IMG/VR virus record: IMGVR_UViG_3300027833_001604
Span: 1-64,000 of that record
DNA from: a virus
DNA: 64,000 nucleotides
Reading direction: 5' to 3' (one strand)
This document shows, in pieces, positions 1 to 8,127 of this stretch. Position 1 is the first letter of the stretch. Each line of letters opens with the position of its first letter. The position numbers were made by a program, and so were the translations under genes. Below the pieces are notes generated by a model that saw only the letters and a list, made by a program, of their open reading frames with translations, had not been told where the DNA came from and did no database searches.

Positions 1-3
1 TCT

Positions 4-1026
4 ATGACCATTGGTAAAGTAGGTTTTGCGTGTAAGTATTTGTATCACGACCAAACTAAGAAAAAGAAATTGCTAGAAGAAATTCAGCGTCCACTTACAG
101 AAAAATCTACAACTATTCGTTGGCTTAACAATCAAACACGTGAAGTAGCTGAACAACGTTTGTATGACATTATGGTCCACAATACACAAGCAGTTTACAA
201 CCTTGTTGAATTTGTAGGCAACTTACCCGAACATCAGCGTATGGTTAGACTAGGTAGCAATCAACTTCCTGCCGCAACACATCCAGACTGGCGTTACTTT
301 TGGCAACTGCCAGATATACGTAGCTATGCTGCTAAATATTATGGCAGAGCAGGTGAGCTTGCACGTGAACTAGGTGTGCGTGTTAGTATGCATCCAGGAC
401 AGTTTGTAGTGTTAGCAAGCGACACACCAGAAATTGTAGAACGCAGTATAGAGGAGTTCGAGTATCATGCGGATATCATCAGGTGGATGGGCTACGGTAA
501 AGAGTGGCAAGACTTCAAGTGTAACGTCCACATCTCAGGTAGACAAGGTCCAGCCGGTATCAAAGCCGCACTTCAACGATTGTCTCCAGAGGCACGAAAC
601 TGTATTACTATTGAAAACGACGAAAACAAGTGGGGTATCGATTCTAGCTTAGAACTAGAAAAAGATGTTGCACTGGTGCTAGACATACATCACCATTGGT
701 GTCACAGTGCAGGTGAATACATTAGCCCTAACGATGATAGAGTTAAGCGTGTTATTGATAGCTGGCGTGGTGTTAGACCTGCTATGCATTACAGTGTATC
801 ACGTGAAGATATACTTGTAGGCCATAGTGCTACAGAACTACCCGACTTTGGATCTTTGCTTGATCAGGGGTTTAAGAAAGCCAAATTGCGGGCACACAGC
901 GACTTTATGTGGAACACTGCCGTTAACGAGTGGGCAGGTGGATTCCGCAAAGACTTTGATATTATGGTAGAAGCTAAAGCAAAGAACTTGGCTAGTATAC
1001 CTTTTGAAGAAACTACAAATGACTAA
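4..1026 (+). CDS. uvsE: UV damage endonuclease, UvsE/UVDE family
   Basis: Predicted TIM-barrel endonuclease that nicks DNA 5' of UV photoproducts, starting an alternative excision repair pathway. Visible family motifs are MHPGQF (about residue 129), a histidine-containing NVHISGRQG (about 173), TIENDE (about 202) and the metal-binding DIHHHWCHSAGE region (about 227). The length of 340 residues is normal for the family. The start is the first ATG at the window edge. UvsE-type enzymes occur in several marine T4-like phages (family knowledge). A 31-residue membrane peptide and a phosphoesterase follow it closely. Nothing looks broken, and the assignment is firm. Confidence 0.95.
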   Translation: MTIGKVGFACKYLYHDQTKKKKLLEEIQRPLTEKSTTIRWLNNQTREVAEQRLYDIMVHNTQAVYNLVEFVGNLPEHQRMVRLGSNQLPAATHPDWRYFWQLPDIRSYAAKYYGRAGELARELGVRVSMHPGQFVVLASDTPEIVERSIEEFEYHADIIRWMGYGKEWQDFKCNVHISGRQGPAGIKAALQRLSPEARNCITIENDENKWGIDSSLELEKDVALVLDIHHHWCHSAGEYISPNDDRVKRVIDSWRGVRPAMHYSVSREDILVGHSATELPDFGSLLDQGFKKAKLRAHSDFMWNTAVNEWAGGFRKDFDIMVEAKAKNLASIPFEETTND

Positions 1027-1114
1027 ATTAATATTATTAGGTATGGTAGTATTTGCTGCAACCTATTTTATTATTGTATATAAACTAACTGAAAATAAAA
1101 ATAATGACAAATGA
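1019..1114 (+). CDS. small single-span membrane peptide, 31 aa
   Basis: A short reading frame starts in the last codons of the UV endonuclease gene and ends inside the start of the next gene. Residues 4-22 form one hydrophobic segment (LILLGMVVFAATYFIIVYK) followed by a polar Lys/Asn-rich tail, as expected of a one-span inner membrane peptide. Tight overlaps on both sides fit the compact layout here. I do not recognise a family. A chance frame is possible because AT-rich DNA often yields hydrophobic codons. Confidence 0.45.
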   Translation: MTKLILLGMVVFAATYFIIVYKLTENKNNDK

Positions 1115-1676
1115 CATATGGTTAATAAGCGATACACATTTCAATCAAGCAACTATGTTGGAGTTTACTGATTGGTCAGGTAAACAAACAAGACCAGGAT
1201 TCCGTGATGTAGAACACATGGACGACTTAATGATAGACAACTGGAATAGCGTGGTTAAGCCACATGATACAATATATCATTTAGGTGATTTAGTTGCAGG
1301 ACCAGATCCAGAAAAGTGGATGGTTCATAACTGGCATAGACTAAATGGTAATAAAAGGTTAGTAGTTGGCAATCACGATGATATAGAATTTCTAAGTGTT
1401 GGTGGCTTCTTTGAGAAAATTGAATACTGGAAGGTGTTAATAGAATTTGGTATTATATTATCACATGCACCATTGCATAGAGATGCACTAGTTCGACCTA
1501 AAGCAGAACATGGAGAACGAGCAGTAGATAAAAAGAACATGGACCTTTGGGCAGAAACAACAAACGTGCATGGACATGTGCATAGTAATCCTAGTCCAGA
1601 AGGACCTTATACATGTGTAAGTGTAGAACAAATAAATTATACACCTATACACATTGAAGAAGTGAGAACTACATGA
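1104..1676 (+). CDS. calcineurin-like metallophosphoesterase
   Basis: A 190-residue protein with the ordered metal-binding motifs of the calcineurin-like phosphoesterase superfamily: SDTH near residue 9, HLGDL near 60, VGNHDD near 88, LSHAPLH near 119 and HGHVH near 150. Such enzymes bind two metal ions and cleave phosphomono- or diesters. The small single-domain form is common in phages, where the substrate is usually unknown. The stop overlaps the next start (ATGA), so translation is probably coupled. The family is certain and the specific substrate cannot be read from sequence. Confidence 0.92.
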   Translation: MTNDIWLISDTHFNQATMLEFTDWSGKQTRPGFRDVEHMDDLMIDNWNSVVKPHDTIYHLGDLVAGPDPEKWMVHNWHRLNGNKRLVVGNHDDIEFLSVGGFFEKIEYWKVLIEFGIILSHAPLHRDALVRPKAEHGERAVDKKNMDLWAETTNVHGHVHSNPSPEGPYTCVSVEQINYTPIHIEEVRTT

Positions 1677-1915
1677 AACTTCCAACAGTAAAAGAACTCG
1701 CAGAGATTTCAATGGCTGCAGAAGAAGGTGATCCATTTGATTGGGGAACTTTAAATGTAAGTAAGCAAGTAGCATACGAAATGATGGCCAATCATGCATT
1801 ATCATTATACTCAACACAAGGAAACGATAGAGATATTATATTATTATCTGCATTAACAAAAGCAATTGTAGAAAATTTTGTATTAAATCTTAAACTAAAA
1901 CAATATGAAAAATAA
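1673..1915 (+). CDS. hypothetical protein, 80 aa
   Basis: Unrecognised small, probably helical, soluble protein. It starts in an ATGA overlap with the phosphoesterase gene and its last 11 bases overlap the following gene, so it belongs to the same transcription unit. No cysteine clusters, signal peptide or catalytic motif are visible. The real-gene call rests on the coupled start, on the absence of a competing frame and on the continuous gene order. Confidence 0.65.
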   Translation: MKLPTVKELAEISMAAEEGDPFDWGTLNVSKQVAYEMMANHALSLYSTQGNDRDIILLSALTKAIVENFVLNLKLKQYEK

Positions 1916-2555
1916 ACAAAGTAGTAAATATTTTCTTAATTGGACCAGTGGAACAGGTGGCGATTTCCTAATAGCAATGTTACATTTGCTATATCCATTC
2001 CCACATACAAGTGGTGTAAAAGTAGATGAACGCAACATGTGGGCTAGCACTAATACAGCTGAAGATAGATTGCGTATGTTTCATTGCGAAGATGTTAATC
2101 TTATTCAACAGTCATTAAATGATATGCTTCCAGGTGAATTGTTTCAATATCATGAATATTACACGAATCCATTAATTATTCCCAAAGACGTATTGTCAAT
2201 TAATCTCACTACAAGTGATATATATGAAGAATGTTTAGTAGCACATTTATATAATATTAAAGCCAGGCCACCAGAAAATGTTTTAAATAACGCTATAGTT
2301 AGACAAAGCACACATATACCTAGTGCGGTTAACATTGATTATAAAACATTATTTGATAAGCCTACTAATGATATTGTATATAATATACTTAATATGTTTG
2401 GAAGATCTGATGCATTTTCACCCGCAGTAGTAGAATGTTTAAAAGCATATCATCAACGTAATTTAGACTTATTAAACGAACAATTAAACGAGCTTGTTCC
2501 ATATAAAAAAGATATTAATACATTCCAAGAACTATGTGATCACTTTGAAATATAA
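1905..2555 (+). CDS. hypothetical protein with possible P-loop-like N-terminus
   Basis: A 216-residue protein of unknown function. Residues 11-25 (LNWTSGTGGDFLIAML) look like a strand, a Gly-rich loop and a helix, as at the start of sulfotransferase-like P-loop folds, but the loop lacks a clear Lys-Ser/Thr. Similar openings (strand, short G/S loop, W/F-rich helix) occur in the proteins at 29640-30413 and 30413-31087, so the three may be distant relatives. It is the last gene before a late promoter box at 2574. The fold is a guess; the reading frame itself looks real. Confidence 0.6.
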   Translation: MKNKQSSKYFLNWTSGTGGDFLIAMLHLLYPFPHTSGVKVDERNMWASTNTAEDRLRMFHCEDVNLIQQSLNDMLPGELFQYHEYYTNPLIIPKDVLSINLTTSDIYEECLVAHLYNIKARPPENVLNNAIVRQSTHIPSAVNIDYKTLFDKPTNDIVYNILNMFGRSDAFSPAVVECLKAYHQRNLDLLNEQLNELVPYKKDINTFQELCDHFEI

Positions 2556-2573
2556 CTCTTTTGTTCGGTAGGC

Positions 2574-2582
2574 ATAAATACT
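2574..2582 (+). promoter_or_regulatory. T4-type late promoter box
   Basis: ATAAATACT lies about 27 bases before the start of the 2609 gene. The T4 late promoter is a single box, TATAAATA, read by the phage late sigma factor with the sliding clamp. The spacing leaves room for a short leader and a ribosome site. It would drive the block of putative virion-cargo genes. Confidence 0.6.
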
Positions 2583-2608
2583 ACTAATAAGAAATATGGA
2601 GTTATACA

Positions 2609-3490
2609 ATGCGATTACACAATTTATTTGAATCAGACACACCAGAATCATTAACTGAAGATTATCTTGATATTGAGATTACTGAAGACTTTGCTATTGA
2701 AAGCAGAGTATTGGAATTCACAGAAGATGGTGGAGCAATTATTGAGCTTGATGAACAAGCACAAGAATTAGTCGATTTAGACGAAGAAACCCTTAATGAA
2801 TTTATACCATTAGCAATTGGTGCCGCTGCATTAGGCATGACAGCCTATGATGCTTATAGAAATTACAAGCAATATAAAGCAGGCGAAATTACAAAGGGTG
2901 ATCTAGCAAAGCGTGTAGGCATGGATGCTGCTATTGGAATTACAACAGGCGGTATTGGTAAACTTGCAAGCAAGGCATACAAAGGTGCTAAAGCCGGTAT
3001 TAAATCATTTAAGACAAACAGAGCGGCAGCTAAAATTGATACACCAACTACTCCAGTTGCAAAAACTACTCCGCCACCAGTTGCTAAAACTACAAAACCA
3101 AAAGGTAAAGGCAAAGGTAAAATTGCAAGAAAATTAGATAACCTTGTTCCAAATAGTTATGGTAGTAGATCATCATATGATAACCCATTACAAAGAGCGG
3201 TAAAGAACTTCTCATTTGAAGATGTAAACGAAGCAGAATACCAAGGACGTAAAGTTAAACTAAACAAACCTATGCAAGGTGATGTTAAAAAGTCAAAAGT
3301 ATATGTAAAGAACCCAAAAGGCAACGTAGTTAAAGTAAACTTTGGTCACGGCGGAAGCAGTGCTAAAGGTAAAACTATGAGTATTAAAAAGAATAACCCA
3401 GCACGTAGAAAATCATTTCGTGCTAGACATAACTGTAGTAATCCAGGACCAAAGCATAAAGCACGTTATTGGTCATGTAAAGCGTGGTAA
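2609..3490 (+). CDS. putative packaged/virion protein with capsid-targeting-like N-terminus
   Basis: A 293-residue protein. Its start, MRLHNLFES, resembles the T4 internal-protein targeting sequence, with LFE as a possible prohead-protease site (the T4 gp21 protease cuts after I/L-x-E). An acidic region with further L/I-x-E sites follows (residues 12-65), then a hydrophobic Gly/Ala-rich stretch (about 66-85 and 105-125), a Thr/Pro/Lys linker and a basic C-terminus with KSFRARHNC and ARYWSCKAW. The motif YDNPLQR (about 190) recurs in the protein at 6094-7938. The hydrophobic part suggests membrane interaction, perhaps during DNA entry. Packaging is an inference; the gene is clear and follows a late promoter. 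Confidence 0.7.
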   Translation: MRLHNLFESDTPESLTEDYLDIEITEDFAIESRVLEFTEDGGAIIELDEQAQELVDLDEETLNEFIPLAIGAAALGMTAYDAYRNYKQYKAGEITKGDLAKRVGMDAAIGITTGGIGKLASKAYKGAKAGIKSFKTNRAAAKIDTPTTPVAKTTPPPVAKTTKPKGKGKGKIARKLDNLVPNSYGSRSSYDNPLQRAVKNFSFEDVNEAEYQGRKVKLNKPMQGDVKKSKVYVKNPKGNVVKVNFGHGGSSAKGKTMSIKKNNPARRKSFRARHNCSNPGPKHKARYWSCKAW

Positions 3491-3494
3491 TCCT

Positions 3495-3803
3495 ATGTTC
3501 ATTAGGGAGATTACCGAAAACAAAGCAATAGAAATGAAAATTAGCGATTTGACTATCAGTGATGCTGGTATGGCAATCGCACAATCAGTAGGTGGCGGAA
3601 GTAGAACAGATGCTCCGTTGGCAGTTACAAAACTTCCATCAGGTCATGTATATCTTGTAAATGGGTATCATAGATTGGTAGATGCTATGCAGGCTGGTAA
3701 AGATACTGTATCAGTAAAATATGTTCCATATGAAAAAGTAGAAATACTTTGGAAACAAGAACGTGAACAAGATATCAAATACGGTAAACAGTTTAATGAA
3801 TAA
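3495..3803 (+). CDS. ParB/sulfiredoxin-like domain protein
   Basis: A 102-residue protein. I chose the ATG at 3495 over an upstream start inside the previous gene because it yields MFIREITEN, which matches the N-terminal pattern of its neighbours. Residues about 15-80 follow the ParB N-terminal/sulfiredoxin pattern: a short strand-rich segment, PLAVTKL, then VNGYHRLVDAMQAG resembling the phosphate-binding GxHR loop. Members range from partition factors to kinases and nucleases, so the activity is open. Its stop overlaps the next start. Confidence 0.55.
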   Translation: MFIREITENKAIEMKISDLTISDAGMAIAQSVGGGSRTDAPLAVTKLPSGHVYLVNGYHRLVDAMQAGKDTVSVKYVPYEKVEILWKQEREQDIKYGKQFNE

Positions 3804-4467
3804 GCTATTTGCATTTGGATGTAGTATGACGTCAGGCGCTGCGTTAGATGACGTATGGGATTTTGAAAATAATGTCCCGATTAATAAGCCAAGTAAGTTT
3901 GCATGGCCGCAACTGTTAGCAGATCAAATGAATTTAGAATGTGTTAACTTAGCAGTAAGTGGTTCTAGTAATAAAGAAATAAGCCATACAATAATTAATA
4001 CACCTAACATTACGTCAAATGATGTAGTGATTGTGCAATGGACAAATATAAATAGATGGTGCGTAATACAAGACGATTTATCTGTTAGGCAAATTGTTCC
4101 TAAAGACACAGGTGTAACAAAATTATACTACAGTAATTTGCATACAACCAGTGATTCATTATTTGATATAGAAATGAGACGCTCGTGGGCAGATTTATAT
4201 TTTAAAAATTTAGGTGTTACTATATATCATATACGCAGCAGAAGTGAACTTACAGATATAATGACGTTAAAAGACAGAGTAAATAGAACAATTGCAGAAT
4301 CTTCTATATTACATTTACAATCTAACGTTGAAGACATACAACAATCTTTAAAAACATCTGCCAATGATGCAGGTATAATGTTTAAAAAAGGCCATCCATG
4401 TAAAAACGCACATCGATTACATTCTTCTCAACTATTTGAACAAATAAAAGATATGGAGGTAGCATGA
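3796..4467 (+). CDS. SGNH/GDSL-like hydrolase
   Basis: A 223-residue protein, with the start set at the ATG overlapping the previous stop. Block I is FAFGCSMTSG (about residues 5-14), with Ser as the putative nucleophile. LAVSGSSNKE (about 53-62) supplies Gly/Asn block residues, and a GHPCKNAHRLHS segment near the C-terminus could supply the late His. SGNH enzymes remove acyl or acetyl groups from sugars, lipids or peptidoglycan. Related openings (GCSxxxG) occur in the proteins at 16203, 17012, 23018 and the C-terminal half of 25038. No signal peptide is seen, so a cytoplasmic role is likely. The substrate is unknown. Confidence 0.65.
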   Translation: MNKLFAFGCSMTSGAALDDVWDFENNVPINKPSKFAWPQLLADQMNLECVNLAVSGSSNKEISHTIINTPNITSNDVVIVQWTNINRWCVIQDDLSVRQIVPKDTGVTKLYYSNLHTTSDSLFDIEMRRSWADLYFKNLGVTIYHIRSRSELTDIMTLKDRVNRTIAESSILHLQSNVEDIQQSLKTSANDAGIMFKKGHPCKNAHRLHSSQLFEQIKDMEVA

Positions 4468-4715
4468 ACGTAAGTAAAGAAAACATTTGGCATTTCACTT
4501 GTGATCACTGCATGGGTTTTTGGAGTGTAGCAACCATGGATAACTGGAAGCCTACAAATTTATATTGCACTCATTGTGGTAAACAAAATAAAAATGACAT
4601 GTGTTCATGCGGGCACAAAATTGTAAATTGTGATTGTGCGCCTGGATGCAAGTGTGAATGTAACAAGCGTTACTTAGATTCCGAAACAAGTTTTGATATG
4701 GAGAAATACACATGA
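4464..4715 (+). CDS. cysteine-rich zinc-binding protein
   Basis: An 83-residue protein with fifteen cysteines. CDHC (about 14-17) and CTHCG (about 35-39) form a likely zinc ribbon. A second cluster, CSCG, CDC, then CKCEC, follows at about 48-65. The second cluster has the same spacing style as the N-terminal cluster of the protein at 13835-14866 (CKCGPDCEHCDC). It starts in an ATGA overlap with the SGNH-like gene. It could be a small DNA- or RNA-binding or transcription accessory protein, but nothing fixes the role. Confidence 0.65.
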   Translation: MNVSKENIWHFTCDHCMGFWSVATMDNWKPTNLYCTHCGKQNKNDMCSCGHKIVNCDCAPGCKCECNKRYLDSETSFDMEKYT

Positions 4716-4939
4716 CACAAGACGATATTTATAGATTACAATATCTTGCAGGTATCATAGACAAGCAAGGTGATACTATAAAACCAACTGATGAATCTAA
4801 TATAAGTATTGTTGGAAGTGCCAAAGGTGAATACATGCGTAAGCATAATGTTAAGCCAGGCACTGATGAATGGTTTAAATTATGGTTCAGTAGACCAAAG
4901 TTAACTGGCGAAGACCCTACACCAAAGCAAGGCGGATGA
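4712..4939 (+). CDS. hypothetical protein, 75 aa
   Basis: A small soluble protein that starts in an ATGA overlap. The C-terminal half contains EYMRKHNVKPGTDEWFKLWF, followed by a short Pro/Lys tail. I recall comparable GTxEWFxLWF segments in unnamed proteins of marine T4-like phages, but cannot check this here. The start MTQDDIYRLQYLAGI looks like a short amphipathic helix. It sits in the putative cargo block but lacks the I/L-x-E start of its neighbours. Confidence 0.6.
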   Translation: MTQDDIYRLQYLAGIIDKQGDTIKPTDESNISIVGSAKGEYMRKHNVKPGTDEWFKLWFSRPKLTGEDPTPKQGG

Positions 4940-4940
4940 C

Positions 4941-6089
4941 ATGTTAATCAACGAAGTTATAACTCTAAAGGAAGAAGCATTAGATATTAACTCTATTGTA
5001 ACACCTGCAATCAAATACTTGGATAAAGTATTTAAAGATAATAACTTTGAAATCCGCATAGTTGGCGGAGCAGTGCGTGACATTGCACTAAACAAATCAC
5101 CCAAAGATATTGACTTCGCCTCAGATGCAACACCAGATGAAATGATTGCTATGTTTGATAAAGAAGCAATCAAATACATTCCTACAGGTTTACAGCACGG
5201 AACAATTACCGCAGTTGTAAACGGAGAAGATTTTGAAATCACAACACTAAGAGCAGACAAAGAAACAGATGGTAGACATGCCGAAGTTGAGTTTGTTAAG
5301 AGTTGGGAAGAGGATGCTAAACGCAGAGACTTAACATACAATGCTATGAGCATGGATATCGATGGCGAGCTATACGATTACCACGATGGCATGGACGATC
5401 TACAAAACAAAGTAAGTAAATTTGTAGGTGATCCAGAACAAAGAATTACAGAAGATTATTTACGTATACTACGTTACTTCCGTTTCCAAGGCAGGTTAGC
5501 AGAGCCTACTTGGGATAAAGATACATTACAAGCAATTAAAAAACATGCTAAAGGACTATCTGGCGTAAGCGCCGAGAGAATATGGGCAGAAATGGGCAAA
5601 GCACTTTCAGGACAAAATGTTGCAAGTTTAGTATCTACAATGCACAAAACAGGTGTAGCACAAGTAATAGGATTAAACGTAAGCAATTTAAGTGTAATAA
5701 AAGATGGTGGCAATCCAATTATAGCATTGGCACAATTAGACAACAGTATAGATATTGCAAAGCGTTGGAAAATGAAAAACACAGAAGCAGAGTTATTGGG
5801 CTTTTTAGTTAAGCACAAAAACGATCCACTTGATCAAAAGAAAGTGGAAGATATGATTGCTGATGGTGTTAAGCGTGAGCTTATTACAGCACTAGCATCA
5901 ATGCAAAACAAAAACGTAAACATAGATGCAAAAGTTCCAGACTTTCCAGTTAGTGGCGCAGACTTAATTGCAACAGGCATGAAGCCAGGACCAGACTTAG
6001 GTAAGAAACTTGCACAACTAAAGCAACAATGGAAAGCTGGTAATTTTAAAGCCAGTAAGGAAGATTTGCTAAATACTAGCAAGGAGTAA
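4941..6089 (+). CDS. cca: class II CCA-adding enzyme / poly(A) polymerase family nucleotidyltransferase
   Basis: A 382-residue protein. The nucleotidyltransferase motif is VGGAVRD (residues 41-47) followed by DID (56-58), the two metal-binding aspartates. RRDLTYNAMSMD, the DYHDGMDDL region and EDYLRILRYFRFQ match the class II tRNA nucleotidyltransferase/poly(A) polymerase head and neck. These enzymes repair or build tRNA 3' CCA ends or add A tails. The N-terminus MLINEVITLKEE carries INE and LKE, like the possible capsid-targeting starts around it, so the enzyme could be injected with the DNA. That part is inference; the enzyme family is firm. Confidence 0.92.
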   Translation: MLINEVITLKEEALDINSIVTPAIKYLDKVFKDNNFEIRIVGGAVRDIALNKSPKDIDFASDATPDEMIAMFDKEAIKYIPTGLQHGTITAVVNGEDFEITTLRADKETDGRHAEVEFVKSWEEDAKRRDLTYNAMSMDIDGELYDYHDGMDDLQNKVSKFVGDPEQRITEDYLRILRYFRFQGRLAEPTWDKDTLQAIKKHAKGLSGVSAERIWAEMGKALSGQNVASLVSTMHKTGVAQVIGLNVSNLSVIKDGGNPIIALAQLDNSIDIAKRWKMKNTEAELLGFLVKHKNDPLDQKKVEDMIADGVKRELITALASMQNKNVNIDAKVPDFPVSGADLIATGMKPGPDLGKKLAQLKQQWKAGNFKASKEDLLNTSKE

Positions 6090-6093
6090 CACA

Positions 6094-7938
6094 ATGAGAA
6101 TTACAGAAGTAGACAACCCAGTAACACAGGCTGATATCGATCAGTTAGAAGTGTTCGCTGACCGTTTGTTTGCTAAAGTAGGCATTGATGTAGAATTTAC
6201 TCGACACTTTTTAGACAGAGTTAATGACGAACGTAATATAAAACAAATTACAATGTCAGAACTTACACGACTATTTAAACAAGAATACAAACGTTGGGGC
6301 AAGCCAATTGCACAACTAGGCCCAGATGCTGAAGCAGTAATGAAAGATATGGCAACAAATATTAACTTGCCATTTGCACTACGTTGGGATCATAAGAATA
6401 ATGAATTAGATCTTATTGCTAAAACAGTAATGCGTAAAGCAAACTTCACAACATCCAATCAAGAGTTTGCAGTAGAAGATGGATACAAGTCTATGTTTAG
6501 ACCAAGTGCATATGAGTTAGCTGCAGAAAGATTACACAGCGTATTACAACGTAAAGAAAAAGAAAACGGCGGTGTATTTAGACATGCGTTAGGTTGGTAT
6601 GCATCAAAGATTGCTGGTGGGTTTAAAAACATTGATACCAGAGAACTAATATCATTCTATCAAAAGAATTTTGATACAGTATTAAGTGAAAGTGATTTAC
6701 CTTATATTACAGAAGAAGCCGCATTTAAACTTGATTACGATCAATTAAGAATAAAAATACCTGCTAACGATAATTCTAAACCAATCAAAGGCGAAGTTAT
6801 TGATCTAAATGCTCGTAGAGCAGCAGCCAAAGAAGCACTCGGCAAAATGTCTGATGCAGAGAAAAAAGCCGCAAATGAATTTATTAAAAAGAACAAAACT
6901 CTACTACAAAGACTATCAGCAGTTGGAGCCAGATCAGCAGCAAGACATGGAATAGCAACAGTATCAAGTGCGGTAACAGGACCTGCAGCACCAGTTGTAG
7001 CAACAGTATTAAACGTTACATTGCTAGGGTGGGATTTAGTTGACGCAGGCATAGAAGTATGGAAGTGGGCAAGATCAAGCAATAGTAAAGACATTGGACA
7101 AGGTAATGCAAATAGAGAGTTTGGCAATGATTTTGCTTTAGAAATTCCAACATATCCTACAACGTGGCCAATGGATAGAACAGGCACAGTATTAAAAAGA
7201 AAACAATCAGAATGGATGAAAGAATTTGGTAATACACATTTACGTAATGGCAAACTTAATCCATCTGCAGGTTATCAAGATGCAATAATGAAAATTGCAC
7301 AAGCAAATGTTGATGCAAAAAATAAAGCAAGTGATAACGAGCTTATTAAAAAAGAACCAGAAAAAGAATTAGAAAAGGCTCCTGTTATTAACTTTACAGA
7401 AATTCCACCGTTGGAAGTACCAGAATTCAAACCAGGCGAAATTGAAATACCTAGGCCTGCAAAAGACCGAGAAATAGATATTGAAATTCCAAAGTTCCCT
7501 AATGCACCAAGCAAAGATAAACCATTTAAACAACCAGAGGCTCCAACAGGGCCTAAGATAGATCCAAACTACACCCCAAAACAACCAAAGAATCCAAACT
7601 ACGAACCGGATAATCCAGAGGTGCCGAACAGCACTCCATCTGATCAGCCAGATAAAATTCCACAGCCGCTTAACGCACCTCATAAGGATATACCATTCAT
7701 TCCAAATACAAATGTAACTGATCCAGAAATAGCATTTAAGAATGATCCAGCAGTAGTAGTTGTTCCTCCACCAGCTGCAGGCGGAAACGGGAAGAATCCA
7801 CCAGCCAATAAGAACAATAACAAACAAAAGAAACGCAAACAGAAAAAAGATTGGGGTTCTGGAGGCAGTAGTGAATATGATGATCCATTACAACGTTGGC
7901 AAAAGAAATATGGAACATGGGAGCCCACTGACAGATGA
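6094..7938 (+). CDS. large multi-region putative virion/internal protein
   Basis: A 614-residue protein starting MRITEVDN (possible protease site ITE). Residues about 15-130 form a helical domain with FTRHFLDRVNDERN, a type of segment I associate with unnamed T4-like phage proteins. A hydrophobic stretch follows at about 290-330 (SSAVTGPAAPVVATVL and beyond). Residues about 430-570 are a Pro/Lys/Asp-rich, low-complexity linker. The end is basic, then SSEYDDPLQRWQKKYG, sharing YDxPLQR with the protein at 2609-3490. The layout suggests a structural or membrane-interacting protein rather than a classical enzyme. Long frames on the opposite strand arise from the proline-rich codons and are not genes. 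Confidence 0.7.
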   Translation: MRITEVDNPVTQADIDQLEVFADRLFAKVGIDVEFTRHFLDRVNDERNIKQITMSELTRLFKQEYKRWGKPIAQLGPDAEAVMKDMATNINLPFALRWDHKNNELDLIAKTVMRKANFTTSNQEFAVEDGYKSMFRPSAYELAAERLHSVLQRKEKENGGVFRHALGWYASKIAGGFKNIDTRELISFYQKNFDTVLSESDLPYITEEAAFKLDYDQLRIKIPANDNSKPIKGEVIDLNARRAAAKEALGKMSDAEKKAANEFIKKNKTLLQRLSAVGARSAARHGIATVSSAVTGPAAPVVATVLNVTLLGWDLVDAGIEVWKWARSSNSKDIGQGNANREFGNDFALEIPTYPTTWPMDRTGTVLKRKQSEWMKEFGNTHLRNGKLNPSAGYQDAIMKIAQANVDAKNKASDNELIKKEPEKELEKAPVINFTEIPPLEVPEFKPGEIEIPRPAKDREIDIEIPKFPNAPSKDKPFKQPEAPTGPKIDPNYTPKQPKNPNYEPDNPEVPNSTPSDQPDKIPQPLNAPHKDIPFIPNTNVTDPEIAFKNDPAVVVVPPPAAGGNGKNPPANKNNNKQKKRKQKKDWGSGGSSEYDDPLQRWQKKYGTWEPTDR

Positions 7939-8126
7939 AGATAAAAGACATACTAAAGTTACCTAGTATTGAAATTGGAGACGAGATACTAGTTGGCAAA
8001 TTTAAAAATCGTAAAGCTACAGTAACTGGCTTTGCAACAGACGAGAATAACCAGCCTGTTTTAAAAACAACTAAAGGCGATCAAAAACTATTCAAACCAA
8101 GAATAGTTAAATTAATGGACAAGTAA
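7935..8126 (+). CDS. small protein of the cargo block, 63 aa
   Basis: A basic 63-residue protein starting MKIKDILKL in an ATGA overlap with the large gene before it. Residues 16-60 look beta-rich (GDEILVGKFKNRKATVTGF) and could form a small barrel such as an SH3-like fold. The opening resembles its neighbours, but no clean I/L-x-E site is present in the first ten residues. No function can be assigned. Confidence 0.6.
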   Translation: MKIKDILKLPSIEIGDEILVGKFKNRKATVTGFATDENNQPVLKTTKGDQKLFKPRIVKLMDK

Positions 8127-8127
8127 G

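Noticed and set aside
1488-1817. A 109-residue minus-strand frame
   Set aside because: It overlaps two well-supported plus-strand genes and has no motif or ribosome site.
1905-2555. Sulfotransferase call for this gene and those at 17779, 29640 and 30413
   Set aside because: The opening strand-loop-helix is suggestive, but no P-loop Lys or cofactor motif could be found, so no enzyme name is given.
6741-7253. A 170-residue minus-strand frame
   Set aside because: It lies wholly inside the 6094-7938 gene with no start signal or domain.
7369-7827. A 152-residue reading frame on the minus strand
   Set aside because: It is the antisense of the Pro/Lys-rich linker of the 6094-7938 gene; its Trp/Ile-rich, repetitive product is what such codons give in reverse.
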